Notes: a model not told the origin generated them from the sequence alone. Shown: positions 26,026 to 38,493, numbered from the stretch's first letter. The stretch is 64,000 bases of DNA from Dioscorea cayenensis subsp. rotundata (GCF_009730915.1 NC_052479.1:992001-1056000), one strand, 5' to 3'. Numbers and translations: made by a program.

Positions 26026-26099
26026 TGGCCCATGCAGGTCTCGAACCTGCGACCTTCGCGTTATTAGCACGACGCTCTAACCAACTGAGCTAATAGGCC
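26026..26099 (-). tRNA. trnI-AAU: tRNA-Ile (anticodon AAT)
   Basis: The reverse strand gives a 74-base cloverleaf: acceptor arm GGCCTAT pairing with ATGGGCC (one T-G pair), box A TAGCTCAGTTGG, anticodon loop CTAATAA with AAT, and box B GGTTCGAGACC. There is no intron and no encoded CCA. A T run in the tRNA sense, needed as Pol III terminator, lies downstream (AATTATTTTC). Confidence 0.97.
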
Positions 26100-26894
26100 A
26101 TTTGCTGTTTTCATTGTAAAAGTTAAATAAATTCAAATACATACCTAAAGAGAGAAAAATTGAAAGTATTCACTTTTTTGTCAATTTTTAAGCTTTTCCA
26201 CCAACCAATAAATTCCAAGTTATATATGACAATTAAATCAAGTTTAAAGACAATAATTTATGTCTTCTTCCCAAACAAAAATAGACTTATATATTGATGT
26301 CAGTGTAAAATAAATAATTTTTTTCTTTTGTTTTTCTTTTTTAAAATAAAATGACTAAACCATAAATTTATTAGAAAAACCAGAACAACGAACGACGAAC
26401 AAACAAACAACAAACAGACAAAACAACAAAACGCAAATAGGGACAAAAAGAACGTTACACCAGCGGTGTGACAGTCCACAACAAACAAACCACAAACTAC
26501 AAGCAACAAGCACGGACGAAAAAAACCCCGGCCTTAAACTGAGAAGACGAAATACACCAAAAGACAACAAAAGTCAACTAATCAATTAAACCACAAAACA
26601 TCCATAAACAATATGCATGATTTTGATCTTGTTTGCAATTTCTCAAAATAATGCACTGTTTACTTAGCTTGTTTATAGAATAATTTGCACAAAAGATCCT
26701 TAACAATACTTGCAGAAAAGGAGTACGGATACAAAAAGAGTGGCACATTGAAATCCAATACATGCAGCATCAAAGATTGATACAGATCACTCATAACACA
26801 AACAAAAAATACGAAAAACCAAAAACTGAAAAAGGCATTGATCTATTCATGTTTGTCTATAAGGTTTGTGATTTGGTATTAAAACAATCAACCC
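26100..26894. other. Spacer between tRNA and receptor kinase, with a T-poor segment
   Basis: The receptor kinase 3'UTR should lie in the upper part. From about 26374 to 26575 the plus strand is rich in A and C and almost free of T, with many AACAAAC-like units and a short ACCAGCGGTGTGACA stretch. I do not recognise it; it may be a fragment of a transposable element. Confidence 0.5.
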
Positions 26895-29346
26895 TTATCT
26901 TCCTTTTGGATCAATCAATTGAGAAAACAATCTACTTGTGGTAGCTGCATCGGATCCATCGGCACTGACATTACTGAAACTGTCATGTTCTACATGATTT
27001 ACAGGTGAAATCCATTCCGGTAATTCGGCAATACAATCTATACTGCTCTCATTTCCAACTTCTCTTGTAAAAGACTCTTGCAACTGAAGAGCATACTCTA
27101 AATTCCACAAAACATCTCCCATTGTCGGTCTCTCGATTCCGTGCTCTGCTAAACACTTCTCTGCAGTTTCACCAAATTTGCTCAATGAACCAAGACTTAC
27201 ACTTCCGGCAAGATGATGATCGATTATTCGTTCTAATTGACCTCTTTTTTGCCAATGCATTGCCCATTCGACGATGTTAACCTGTTCTCTAGGCAATGTG
27301 GGATTGATTGCCGGCCTTGCACATAAAACCTCCATGAGAACAACACCGAACGAATAAACATCGGATTTCTGTGTCAGTTGTTGCCTTCTGAAGTATTCGG
27401 GATCAAGGTAGCCAAAGCTTCCCTTCACAGCAGTGCTTACATGTGTTTGATCAAGAGAAGGACCTAACTTAGACAAGCCAAAATCTGCAACCTTTGCAGT
27501 TAAATTCTCATCGAGTAGAATGTTTGTCGTCTTAACATCTCTATGAATTATCATTTCAGCAGCACCAGTATGAAGATAATGCAAGCCTTTTGCAGCTCCA
27601 ATGCATATTTCAAGCCTTTGTTTCCAAGAAAGAGCTGGGAGTTCTGACCCATATAAGTGTTTCCTTAAAGGTCCTCCTGCCATGAATTCATACACAAGCA
27701 CCATCTCATTAGGCTCTTGGCAATATCCTATCAAAGACACTAAATGCCGATGCCGAAGCTTGGATAGCATTTCGATCTCCGTCCTGAACTCTACTAATCC
27801 TTGCTGTGATCGGGGATTTCCCCGTTTCACAGCCACGACAACACCGTTATCTAGCACTCCTTTGTACACCTTCCCGAATCCACCAACACCAAGAACTAAA
27901 CTCTCATCGAAATTCTTTGTTGCTTCTCGGATATCTGAGAATGCTAGTACTTGTCCTAGAACATGAGTAGGCACTGATGAAGCATAACTACCATGAGATA
28001 CCTTTGTTTCGGAGTTACCGACATACATTGAAAGTGGAATTGTCGAAGTTAACAATGTTTCATTGCTCTGAATTGCCTTCCTTCTTCTCCTCGTTCTAAA
28101 GTAAAGACATGAATGCTGCCACTAAGAACACTAATACTACTAATCCTCCCAAACAAGCCACAATGACCATCACTTTGCTCTTGCTCTTCTTCTCCACCAT
28201 CACATTCAAAGAGCTTGCATTAGAATCAATGATCTTGAAAATTTCAAGACCATTAAGGATAGCATTTGGTGGTATGGTTAACAAGTCTGGAGGTCCAACC
28301 TGAACAAGAACCTTCCCAATCTCAGCATTGACTAAGAAATCAGCAAAGTAGACAGTTGATAGCCCCATTGTTTTGCTAGACAAATCAAATGAATTCAGAG
28401 CAGATTGATTGTTAATGTAGACGTTAAAGATAAGATTGTGCAAAGAAGTGCTCACAAAATCACAGAAGTGGAGTCTCACAAGATGATCAAAGCCAGAATC
28501 CACATCAAACAACCATGAAATATTGAAATTCTGGTTGCCAACATTAGCATCAGCCATCTCCTGTGCAGTGGCATAAACCAAAGCAGGAGCAGTGTCAAAG
28601 GGAACTCCAGAAGGGTAAACAATGGAGTTAGGATCAGTGGAGACATTGTTAGCTGAGAAAGGATTCACTAAAAACACTTGATCATTGAACCAAACTCTCC
28701 ATAAACTGTCATTCAGTGAATCCAGCACAGGGCCACCAGCATTGATCCTGTAAAAAGTCTCTAGTGCTACACTATTGGAAACATCAATGGGAGAACCTTG
28801 AGGAAACAAGAGGTCTGGGAGAGCAATAACCTCCAAAGCATTAATGAAAGCAATGGAGCCATTAGAAGGAGAAAAAGAAAGCACCATTGTCAGTGAACCC
28901 AAACCAACTTCAACCACAAACTCCTTCACAAGAACAGAACTTGAGCAGGAGAAGTTGCTGAGGAGTGTGATGCCATCAACCATGACTGAAAAAGCAGCCA
29001 ACTTGAGGTTGAACAAAGAGTTAGAAAATGGACAGAAGTGAAGCCTGAGAAAATGCTTGCCATTGTTGCCAACTTTAAGCTTGTACTCAGTGAGCTGAGT
29101 GAAGACACGAGCACTAGCACAGAGTTGAGAAGAGTTGGAGCTTAGTGCATTGTTGGAGAATGGAGTGAAGAAGAGTTTGGAATCAGGGAGGAAAGAACGC
29201 CCATCAGGTAGCTTCAAAGAAGCATTAATGGCTCCACAGCTGATGAAGAGGTTGTGAGAAGGTGGAAAAGCAGTAATGGTGACAAGATGGATGGAAAGGA
29301 AGAAGAAGAAGAAGAAGAAGAAGAAGGCTTTGGAGGTGGAGAGCAT
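26895..29346 (-). CDS. THESEUS1-like receptor kinase (CrRLK1L family), one frame break at the membrane span
   Basis: Plasma-membrane receptor kinase of the Catharanthus-RLK1-like family, which senses cell-wall state and growth; single coding exon. From MLSTSK (29346) there is a signal peptide with nine Phe in a row, malectin-like domains (about residues 30-380), a transmembrane segment (VMVIVACLGGLVVLVFLVAA) and then a basic stop-transfer (RTRRRRK). The kinase has glycine loop GVGGFGKVYKG, VAVKRG lysine, HRDVKTTN catalytic loop, DFG, and GSFGYLDPEYFRR. The tail SDAATTSRLFSQLIDPKGR matches the THE1 C-terminus. The frame shifts by one base near 28095-28100, just after the membrane span (TTTACTTTAGA on the coding strand). 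Removing one base gives about 816 residues, near THE1. An upstream in-frame ATG at 29559 would add about 70 unlikely residues. Confidence 0.92.
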
Positions 29347-32140
29347 TTGGGAAAGTTGGTAATGGAGTTGGAGAATGGTTTGGGAGTAATGGTACAGTGA
29401 CAGTGAAGCATTAAAGGAGAGAGAGAGAGAGAGAAAGAATGAAAGAAAAGAGCAAGAGAAGTGTGAAGAACTAGAGATACATGATAAGAAATGAGTAGCA
29501 GTAGTAGAACTAGTTAAAAAAGGAGAGGAAATGAAAAAGATATTGAGAGAAGGTGTCAAAGAGATGGTGAATAATATATATATATATTATATATATTGGC
29601 CAAGAAAGCCGTGAAGAAAGACCGGAGAGTGCACAAGTCATGGCAGAGTAATTAGTGATGAGACTCACTTATGTGGGTGCTGAAATGACTATACACATAT
29701 AATTACTATTCACACTTCTATAAATATATTATCATCCGTGATTCAAACTCAGATGGTATGTAATTGATTGCTAATGTTTATAATTAAATGATTGTTTTTT
29801 TATTTAGGATTTATAGGTACATTGAGGGTGATATTTTATTTATATGTATTATGTGCAGAGTGTCACTGGCGAAACAGTAAAAACAGTAAAAAATTTAATT
29901 CTCAAAGACTAATTTGATTGTTGATTTATTATAATGGGGTCAAATTTTTATTATATTTTACTACGATAAAAAATAAAAATTTTAAAAAAAATCATAATTT
30001 AAAATTCACATTCTAGCATTTACTATATATATATATATATAGGGTTATGGAATTTCATTTTTGAATAAAAATATAAAAATATAATCATAGTTTGGTGGAT
30101 TAGTTTTTAAAAATAAATATAAATTTTTTTTAATTACTTTAAAGATTAAGTTAAATCATGACCATAACTTATTATGGTTCCATCTTTTCTTTGGTGGTCA
30201 TCATTTATTTTTATATTGTTATAAAGTTTATATTTTAAATAATTGATTAAAATAGGTTAGAAATATTTTTTTTCATTTCTATAATCCTATAAAAAATTAT
30301 ATATACATAATTTTTATTCGGTTAGATACAAATCAGATCAAAAATGAAAAATCAGCCAAAAAATTTGTATAAAAAAATAAACTACTAATTATGCGTCCCT
30401 CGTTCATTCTGTTTGATGAAAAGACAAAATAAATAATCTATGTTTTTGAAAACTGTAAATTATTTTTTATATATATAAAATATATATATATTGTAAAATT
30501 ATCCACTTGCCATTGGCAACAGTGCCAATCCATTGGCTGGTCTTTAATTAGATTATCAAATGAAGCTTTGTCTCATTGATATAATTATATAAACCCTTAT
30601 TTATCCTGATCAAGCCACATCTTAATTTTTTATTTTTTTTTAATAATAGACGATAAACGTCATTTTTATATGAATATAAATAGTATTATAATCCGAATGT
30701 ACATATATATACAGTATGAGAATAATATAAAAATCCCAGATAAACAATATATAAACAGTACTGTCATGAGAGGGATTTAAACCCATGACCTCCTTTTTAT
30801 ACTTTGGTGAACACCTTAATCTTTGTTAAAAAATATAAATTAATATATATATTTTGATAAATAAAAATTTAATAGTTCTTTAAACATACAAATAATGAAC
30901 TTAAAAAGTAAAAAAAAAAAAACAATTCTCTTGGGAAGATTACTTTTTTCACATGGCATGAAACTTTTTAACCTCTAATAAAAACCATTGACCAAGATCC
31001 ATCATGAGATGGTATTCATTGTGAACTCGCTTTCCCATAAGCTTGAAAACGCCTTTAAAAAGTAAGTTATAACGGCACACTTATCAAGGGTTCAAGATTT
31101 TTCTTTATTTTTATTTTATTTTTATTTTTTTTACTGCAACATTAAAAAATAATATGGAGTTAATATGCATCTATATTTTTATTTTTATTCTGCCGATAAT
31201 AATTTCGTGGTCCCGGTTATATAATATCTATTACCACATGGATTATTATTATCAAATTTAACAATGTTTGTAATATTTTTTTTCAAATAATTATTATCTT
31301 TTTATCTTTACCCTTATGCTTAGTTTTGGTTAGTGACAACCTTATTAAAGAATACCAATGTTATTAATAAAAGTTAGAGTTTTAAAATTTTAAATAAATA
31401 ATAACCATTGATATACTCTTTCAGGGAGTTTGATTATAAGTGTATATCTTAATCATTTCACTAAAAATAAAAAATAGCCACAATTTAAAATTTTATGTAT
31501 ATTTAGTTTTTTTTTATCTATTTAGAAATATTGTAAAAGTTAAATTTGAAAATTACCTTTTGAATTAGACATGTGAATGGATAATGTTAAACATAAAAAA
31601 CTTCTATAAATAGGCACTTATACTAATAGATGGGAAAAAAATTATTGTGTATTTTTTAAAAATTTATCACTCTAATTTTGTTTATTTAAACTGAAAATGT
31701 GACTTATGTAATTTTTTTAGATTTGTTGTGATAACATATAGGAATAAAATATACTCTTATTATATATATACATATTGAGCAAACCCTGAATATGGGCAAT
31801 ATTTGTGATTTGATTAATTAATCAATAAATATGATTATATATTGTTTAAAAATAAATAAAAATGTTCCTCTTGGGATAAAATAGTACTATCATATGATAA
31901 TAAACTAATCAACAATCACTGAATTTGAAGCACAAAAACCACACGTGAGTGTCACATGATAAATATATGACAACATTTCAAACTATATTAAAAGTTAAAA
32001 TCAGTAAATTCTAGTTAGATTCAATTGGTCCTTTCAAATTGTTATATTATGACATCTATATCAATCACTCTCACAAAATGAAACCATGTGGATAAAATAT
32101 AAATAAATGAATAAAATAAAATAAATTAAATTAAAGAAGA

Positions 32141-32327
32141 AAAAAACTTTAACTCCTAGACCAAGTACCTTGTGATATTAAAATATAGCTGTCACAGTAC
32201 ATAACTATTACAACAGTTAACTACAAGCTCTGTCTCTCTAGTCTCTAGAATCTCTATTTAGGCCCCATTTTCATTCTCTTTATTTTTTTTAAAAAAAAAC
32301 TTTAACTCCTAGACCAAGAACCTTGTG
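32141..32327 (+). repeat. Pair of direct repeats 150 bp apart
   Basis: AACTTTAACTCCTAGACCAA followed by GNACCTTGTG occurs at about 32144-32174 and 32298-32327 with one mismatch, each preceded by an A run. The intervening 120 bases are unrelated. It may be a local duplication or a diverged tandem copy. Confidence 0.7.
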
Positions 32328-32436
32328 TTGTTAATCATCTTTTGTTGTTGACATGCATTTATTTTTCATGTGATTATATATTGGCCATCATCACTGTGTA
32401 TTTGTATTTATTTTCACTAATATATTTTGCGTAATT

Positions 32437-32870
32437 TATCGAGTTCGAGCCAAATAGTAAGGTATTCGAGTTTGAGCTCGATTGAAAACTCACTACTTGA
32501 TATTCAACTCGAACTCGATTGAGTTTTGCTTTCTTAATTCGAGCTTTGACTCAATACATAAAGTGAGTTGCTCGACCTCGATTAATTAAATTCAATAAAA
32601 GACTAATAAATTTTATTTAATCATGGATATTTTTATTCTTGAACTCAATTATGTATACGTAAAGTAATTTTAAAACAAACTAATGTACACATATATATAT
32701 ACATATATACACATATATACATATAAATACAACTACTCAGTTAGGTTCGTGAGTACTTGAGTAAAGCATTATACTTGAACTCAGCTTCCTTAACTACTCG
32801 AGCTAGAGTTCAACTCGACCTCGATCATGATGGAGTCGAGTTTGAGTTTTCCTCAATTAAAAATGAGTAA
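32437..32870. repeat. Degenerate TCGAG/CTCGA-rich repeat
   Basis: Many short inverted and direct copies of GAGTTCGAG, CGAGTTTGAGCTCGA, AACTCGAACTCGA and CTCGACCTCGA occur in two blocks (32437-32590 and 32745-32870) around a TA/CA-rich core. The two blocks read roughly as inverted copies. Plant genomes hold many such TCGAG-rich non-autonomous elements; I cannot name the family. Confidence 0.5.
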
Positions 32871-33769
32871 CTTAGGGAGTTGTTACTCGCATTATATCAT
32901 TTCCAATTTTTTTTTTTCACAACCCTTTTATTTTTAAAATAAATTATTAAAAAAAAAACACTAAAGTGCATTAGCCACATAAATTCAACCCCAAAATCTT
33001 CATCAAATCTCACACATAGAAATAAGATAACAATGAGACAAATCAAGTGAATGCAACACACCATACAAAAAGTATAGAGCATTAAATGAACCTTGTCCAT
33101 AAAAACAAATATAGTCAAGAAAATGAAAAGGAAAATGCTAGTTCTATTATATCCATACAATTGGCTCCACCCAGACAAGAAAATTAAAGTTGAATAACTT
33201 GAATTCTAAGCCCTTCAATTATTGAGGGAGGAAAAAAAAATTAAGATTCTAGTTAGTCACAAGTCATTGTACTATATCATTTTAAATTATTCTATATCAA
33301 AAACAAAAACCAACAAACTTTATTTTAGGTATCTTTGTCCAGTGCTTAATTAGAAGCTAGTAATCCTACAATCAAATACTCCGTTAAAATACAAATTTAT
33401 TTCTCAAAATACAAAAATCATAATATATATATATATAGCATATAGTATATTTGCTAGGATCTCAAGAGAGACAAATAAGGGTGTTTCCGTAATTTTATAA
33501 TTAGTTTTTTTCAAAATATAAATAGTATTTATATACAATCATATACACGATATTTCATAATATTAAAATAACATTATAAATAATATCAAATATTATTAAA
33601 TTATACATATATATATATATATATTATATTTTAAAATAATTTTAAACAGTATTAATTAGTATTAATTAACTGTTGGATTGTGATCTCACGGTTATAAATT
33701 GTAGATGTGTACGTGCGCAGCTGACTAAATATAAAATTCAATCACTTTGAATCGAGTGACAACCGGCGG

Positions 33770-33930
33770 CGCACGTGGTCCAAATAAGGATCCAATGACG
33801 TGTCAGTCACTTCATCGGTGGGGCCCATTAACCGGCCACGTGGGACCCAATCTCATTCTCAGTGAACCCGGATCTCGGACTCTCTATCTCTCTATGGAAT
33901 CATCATCCATTCAGATCCCTACACGTGTAC
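33770..33930 (+). promoter_or_regulatory. Cluster of ACGT-core (G-box/ABRE-like) sites upstream of MTP11
   Basis: Within 160 bases there are GCACGTGGTC (33771), TGACGTGTCA (33796), GGCCACGTGGGAC (33834) and TACACGTGTAC (33920), plus GGGGCCCATTA near 33821, a TCP/site-II-like motif. These are classic bZIP/bHLH targets. They sit about 170-330 bases before the MTP11 ATG. Confidence 0.6.
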
Positions 33931-34100
33931 ATCAAGATTCGTGCTCATCGCTTTCTCTCCATCCTCTTCATCACCCGCCGAAGCAGAGAGACAAAAAGAA
34001 ACCATGCACTCCTCTTCTCACGGGATTCAAGCTCTCTCTTTTCTCTCTCTCTCTTAGGGTTTTGAGAGGATTCTCGTTCTAGGGCGGAGGAGATTGGGGG

Positions 34101-37100
34101 ATGATGGCGGAGATGGAAAGCGGCGGAGAAGAGTTGGAAGGATCGGAGCTGCTGCTGTTGGGATCCGACGAGAGGGAGCGGTCGTGGCGGCTTAATTTTG
34201 ATGGGTTCCGGCGATCGGAGCACCTTGAAAAGCCGCCGCGCCGGTTGCAAGATTGTCTCGGTGTATTAGGTTTTGTTTCACTCTGGTTTCTTCTTCATTT
34301 TCGATCATGTTCTCTTTTTTTTTTTGGATTTTAAAAGCCCCCCCTTTTTTTTTTAGTGATTTTTGGTTTTGGTGTTTGTATTTAAGGAGGATTTTTTTTT
34401 TGTTTGTTCTGATTCCTTGGCTGTTTGTCTGATTATTCTGAGAATTTTATGTACAGTGGAGTAAGGAATCTAGTGATTGGAACCACACCATTGTTGGTAA
34501 AAGAAATGGTAGTGAACTGGTTGTGTAGGAATAATCTTTTAGTTTTGATGCGCAATTTGGTTTGTTGAAGAGATTAGTGGCTGATGTTTTGGTTTTTTCC
34601 CTCTTTTGAAGAGTGCTCTGCAGATTTAGTATGAGAGTTTGGGGAAAGCTAGTTGCTGGGTTGAGCTTGGGTTGTGATTCTGGTGTTTTATTTTATTTTA
34701 TGTTTTTTTTTATGGTTTATTTCTCTGCTGCTAAGGAATAATTAGTTTTTTGGTATCTCTGGTAGGAGTGGCCTATTGATAGTGTTTGTGTATGTCTCAG
34801 AAGACATAGTTGTGTCTAGAAATTTTCTTTGTATTGTGCAATAAGCAGAGGTGATATGTCTGAAATCAGTGTGTGGTCTTTCTATATTGGAAAAGGTTTC
34901 TCTTTGATCCTTGGTTTGATTTTGTTTGTTGAATCATTACTTGTAAATGAACTTTCAAAAGTTTCTCTTTGATGTTTTCTTCGAATGATACTAACTTCTA
35001 TTAGAATGGTGTTTTAGCGTATCCGATTTTAATGAAGTAAGTTTGTCGTTATATAGTGGGAGTTTGGCTGTATTGATTTGGAGTGATGTGGTTTTTTTCT
35101 TTAGTTTTTTATGGGAAATGAAAATATTTTCTCAATTAGGCAACATAATGGAATTAGTGCAGTTGGCATCTTATTTAAGCAGCATATGAATTTATATGGT
35201 TCTTCGGGTAAAAATTATGAATGCACATTGTGCTGGTTATTGGATGTTTCCATGATTTTCTACATCAAGAAACCCATTATGCATCTCTCAGTTGAAGTTC
35301 TAACATCACTCATGCTGGTAGTCAATGAATATAATGATCCTTGGATGTAGCTTGGATACTTGAAAATTACTCATATTCACATCATATCCTTGTCCTTTCC
35401 CTTTTGTTCTACATTTAGGACCCTTATTTGGAAGGCAGTTATCAGTAAATTGATTTATTTTTTAACCGTGGTGTCAATACCTCCTGCATCATTTGTAGGG
35501 GATGAATGCCTACCTTCCACTCTTTTGAGTTCTTGATATGATTGTAATACATGATGAAGTGGTAGAGGACGTGCATGACCATCTCACTTTCAGTATCTTC
35601 GATTGTTCCTTTCTTGCTTAGTTTTTATGTCTCCAAAAATGGCTCTACATGTATACCAAATGATGTTATCATACCAGTTGACTTGCAGCCTACTACTTTA
35701 TAAGGATGAAGGGATAAAGCTGCTCAATATTAAGAAGCAGTCTTCATTCTGGCTTTTAACAAAATTTTTCATGTCTTTGCATGACAAAGATTTTTTTTTT
35801 TTTAATTAAAATTTTCTGATAAGCTAAAAAAGCTGGTGGTGACCAAATTATCTCTTTGATTTCACTCATCACATTATTACATAACTTTATCTGCTTGTGA
35901 TAATACACTATTGCGTTCCACGTGGATTGTCTTGAATGGCTTCTTCTGAACAATCTTATAAATCAATTTTTTTAATATTGTTCTAGGTTCTGGAGATGAT
36001 GTGGCTGATTATTATCAACAGCAGGGAGAAATGTTGGAGGGTTTTACCGAAATGGACACCTTGACTGATCGTGGTTTTCTTCCTAGACTGTCAAAGGTTA
36101 GATTCGACTATTTTATGCACTAATTTTATGAGGGACTTTATGCTCTTAGGGCTGCCTCAATTCTTATCACATTATGACTTTGTTTCTTCTTCTTCTTTTT
36201 TGGGTGCAAATCTCATACATAAAGGAAGAACGTGAAAGCATTGCTAAAGCTGAGAAGATGGCAATTCGAATATCTAATCTTGCAAACATGGTTCTCTTTG
36301 CTGCCAAAGTGTATGCTTCATTTAGGAGCGGCTCATTGGCAATAATTGCATCCACATTGGATTCCCTGCTCGACTTGTTATCTGGTTTTATCCTATGGTT
36401 CACTGCATTTTCTATGCAAACCCCTAATCCATACCGATATCCCATTGGCAAAAGGCGAATGCAGCCACTGGTGAGTTTCTACAAGCAATCATTTCTGTCA
36501 AGCCTAAGTAAGGTGCTTATGATGTATAGAAAGCTCTTTTTTTCTCTTTTATGATATTAGTCGCACAACATTTTTAGCATTCTGAATTTTCTATCTTCAA
36601 TCTGAATTTGCCCCTATTAGAAGCATATTTATAAAGGGATATTGGATGAGGCTATATGTAGGATCACGGGGGAAATTGTGATGAGTTGCCTTCTAGCATG
36701 GTTGTATTTGCAAAACTGGTGGAGAAGCATATCTATAAAGGGTATTGGACAAGGCTATATGGAGGTTCATGGGGGAAATTGTGATGAGTTGCCTTCTAGG
36801 GTGGTTGTATTTGCAAAACTGCTGGAGAGATTTAAACCTTGGAGGGTGTATACAGTAGATTGTTAAGAACTCACATTGGTCTTGCCAGTTCCTCTTGTAA
36901 TCAGAACTTTTTCTTTTTATTGTTTTCATCAGAGGCAGCTTTTTGTCTCTTTTCTTTTCACTGATCCCCTGTTTGTTCTGCCTGTTAACTACATGCAGGG
37001 AATACTTGTCTTTGCATCTGTTATGGCCACATTGGGGACTTCAGATAATCATCGAGTCTACACGCTCTCTAATTTCTAATGTAAGTCATTTATTCTTATA

Positions 37101-38493
37101 TATTCAAACCATGCTGACATTCTTTTTCTTGAATCTTGTTCAATCATCTCCTTAATAAACATAAGATGATAGACTATTGGACTTGTTTTCCTAGAATGTC
37201 ATGATGATTTTTAATAGGCAGCATCATACTTCTCCTTCACGAATGGCTTTCTTGGGAACAAATTCTTTATAAATAACTATGCACAATCACAAGAGGAATC
37301 TTGTGCTTTCCTAATATGCCATGTTTGTTTAAACTTTAGACTAATAGCTTCTCCAATACATCATTTGTGTGCATTGTCACAAAATTCTATGATATTTTTA
37401 CAAAATTCAAGCTTTGTTTGTGAAATAACTTTTATGAGTATTCTGTTCATTGATGTAAAAATATTTTACAGATCTGATTTTAAAATATTATAGACATATT
37501 TTTTTTAGAATAAAGTGAAAAAAATTTCTGAAGTATTCCTTCACTTACCTAATTGATTCCCAGGGTGGTTTGGATCCCCCAAGTTATTGCCTAATCTTAA
37601 ACGTGTATGCAGCTTTCCATTTATTGCTCTGTCAATCAAATTTACTCTTCAATGTGTTGTAGTGAGATCTCATCTCCATTCCTGTGCTTTGTGATCTGAC
37701 CTCTCAAGTCATCATGCTTTTTGTAGTTGCAACGCTCAATAAAATAGAAATGTCTAACTGAGTTGTTCAATTTAGGAAAATGAATTCAGCTTGACCAAAG
37801 GAACAAGAGAAATGGGTTGTGGACATTATGTTATCAGTTACACTTGTGAAACTTGTTCTTGTTATCTATTGTCGCTCATTCAAGAATGAGATAGTCAAGG
37901 CTTATGCTCAAGATCATTTCTTCGATGTCATTACCAATATCATCGGGCTTGTTGCAGCACTCCTCGCCAACTACACAAAGGATTGGATTGATCCTGTTGG
38001 AGCTATAATTGTAAGTGCTATTTTGTTTTTGTTTCTTTTTGCTATATAAGTGTGATTATTACACACAAAGTGGTACTTTTAGTCACATAACATGATTTCT
38101 TTGCTTATTATGCTTGTGTGCTTGTATCCTTTATGACTCAGTTGGCGCTGTACACTATCCGGACATGGTCAATGACTGTACTGGAGAATGTAAACTCTCT
38201 GGTCGGCCGTGCTGCAGCACCCTGAATTCCTGCAGAAGCTGACATACTTGTGCTGGAACCATCACAAGGCCATAAAACAAATTGACACGGTCCGAGCCTA
38301 CACATTTGGCTCCCATTACTTCGTGGAGGTGGACATCGTGCTGCCATCGGAGATGCCTCTGAGGGAAGCACATGACATTGGCGAGGCCCTGCAGGAGAAG
38401 CTGGAACTATTACCTGAGATCGAACGCGCCTTTGTTCACCTTGACTATGAATTCACTCATCGGCCGGAGCATGCCCAGGCACATGATATATAG
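34101..38493 (+). CDS. MTP11: Metal tolerance protein 11, Mn-type cation diffusion facilitator (frame broken three times)
   Basis: Membrane Mn2+/H+ antiporter of the plant Mn-CDF group, usually in Golgi/pre-vacuolar membranes, giving manganese tolerance. Exons: 34101-34260, 35987-36096, 36225-36470, 36999-37080, 37776-38010, 38142-38493. Clear family blocks include [17 protein letters not shown], the metal-site motif [27 protein letters not shown], the second site [17 protein letters not shown] and the cytosolic domain [20 protein letters not shown]. The frame breaks at about 37032-37035 (GGGG for GGG), 37801-37802 (AAAGGAA for AAAGAA) and 38220-38223 (CCC for CC). All are single extra bases in short homopolymers. 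Without them the protein is 393 residues, essentially the family length. The start is at the first of two ATGs at 34101. Faces the actin gene. Confidence 0.93.
36622..36829 (+). repeat. 104-bp tandem duplication in MTP11 intron 3
   Basis: A segment starting AGCATATTTATAAAGGG at 36622 recurs at 36726 with period 104 and about 90 percent identity. Both copies hold GGGGGAAATTGTGATGAGTT and GTTGTATTTGCAAAACTG. The open frame across it is a by-product of the duplication. Confidence 0.9.

Larger units (their letters stand above)
29347..33740. other. Long AT-rich intergenic spacer between THE1-like and MTP11
   Basis: The first 250 bases are the receptor-kinase leader and promoter. No gene is visible beyond. 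There are TA runs (30026-30042, 33424-33438, 33607-33625), a box-B-like GGTTTAAATCCC on the minus strand near 30768-30780 that may mark an old SINE, a pair of 34-base direct repeats (32141 and 32291) and a TCGAG-rich degenerate repeat (32437-32870). Confidence 0.65.

Noticed and set aside
33747-34082. 111-codon frame upstream of MTP11
   Set aside because: It covers the G-box promoter and leader; the composition reflects CT-rich leader sequence.
35111-35809. Open frames in MTP11 intron 1
   Set aside because: No family resemblance or codon-use signal; they lie inside a 1.7-kb intron whose flanking exons join in phase.
36642-36866. 74-codon frame in MTP11 intron 3
   Set aside because: It arises from the 104-bp tandem duplication; it resembles no family and lies between two good MTP11 splice sites.
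1086-38223. Programmed +1 ribosomal frameshifting as a shared system
   Set aside because: The sites share no slippery motif, no stop-codon context and no structure, and fall in unrelated genes; no plant nuclear gene set is known to decode this way.
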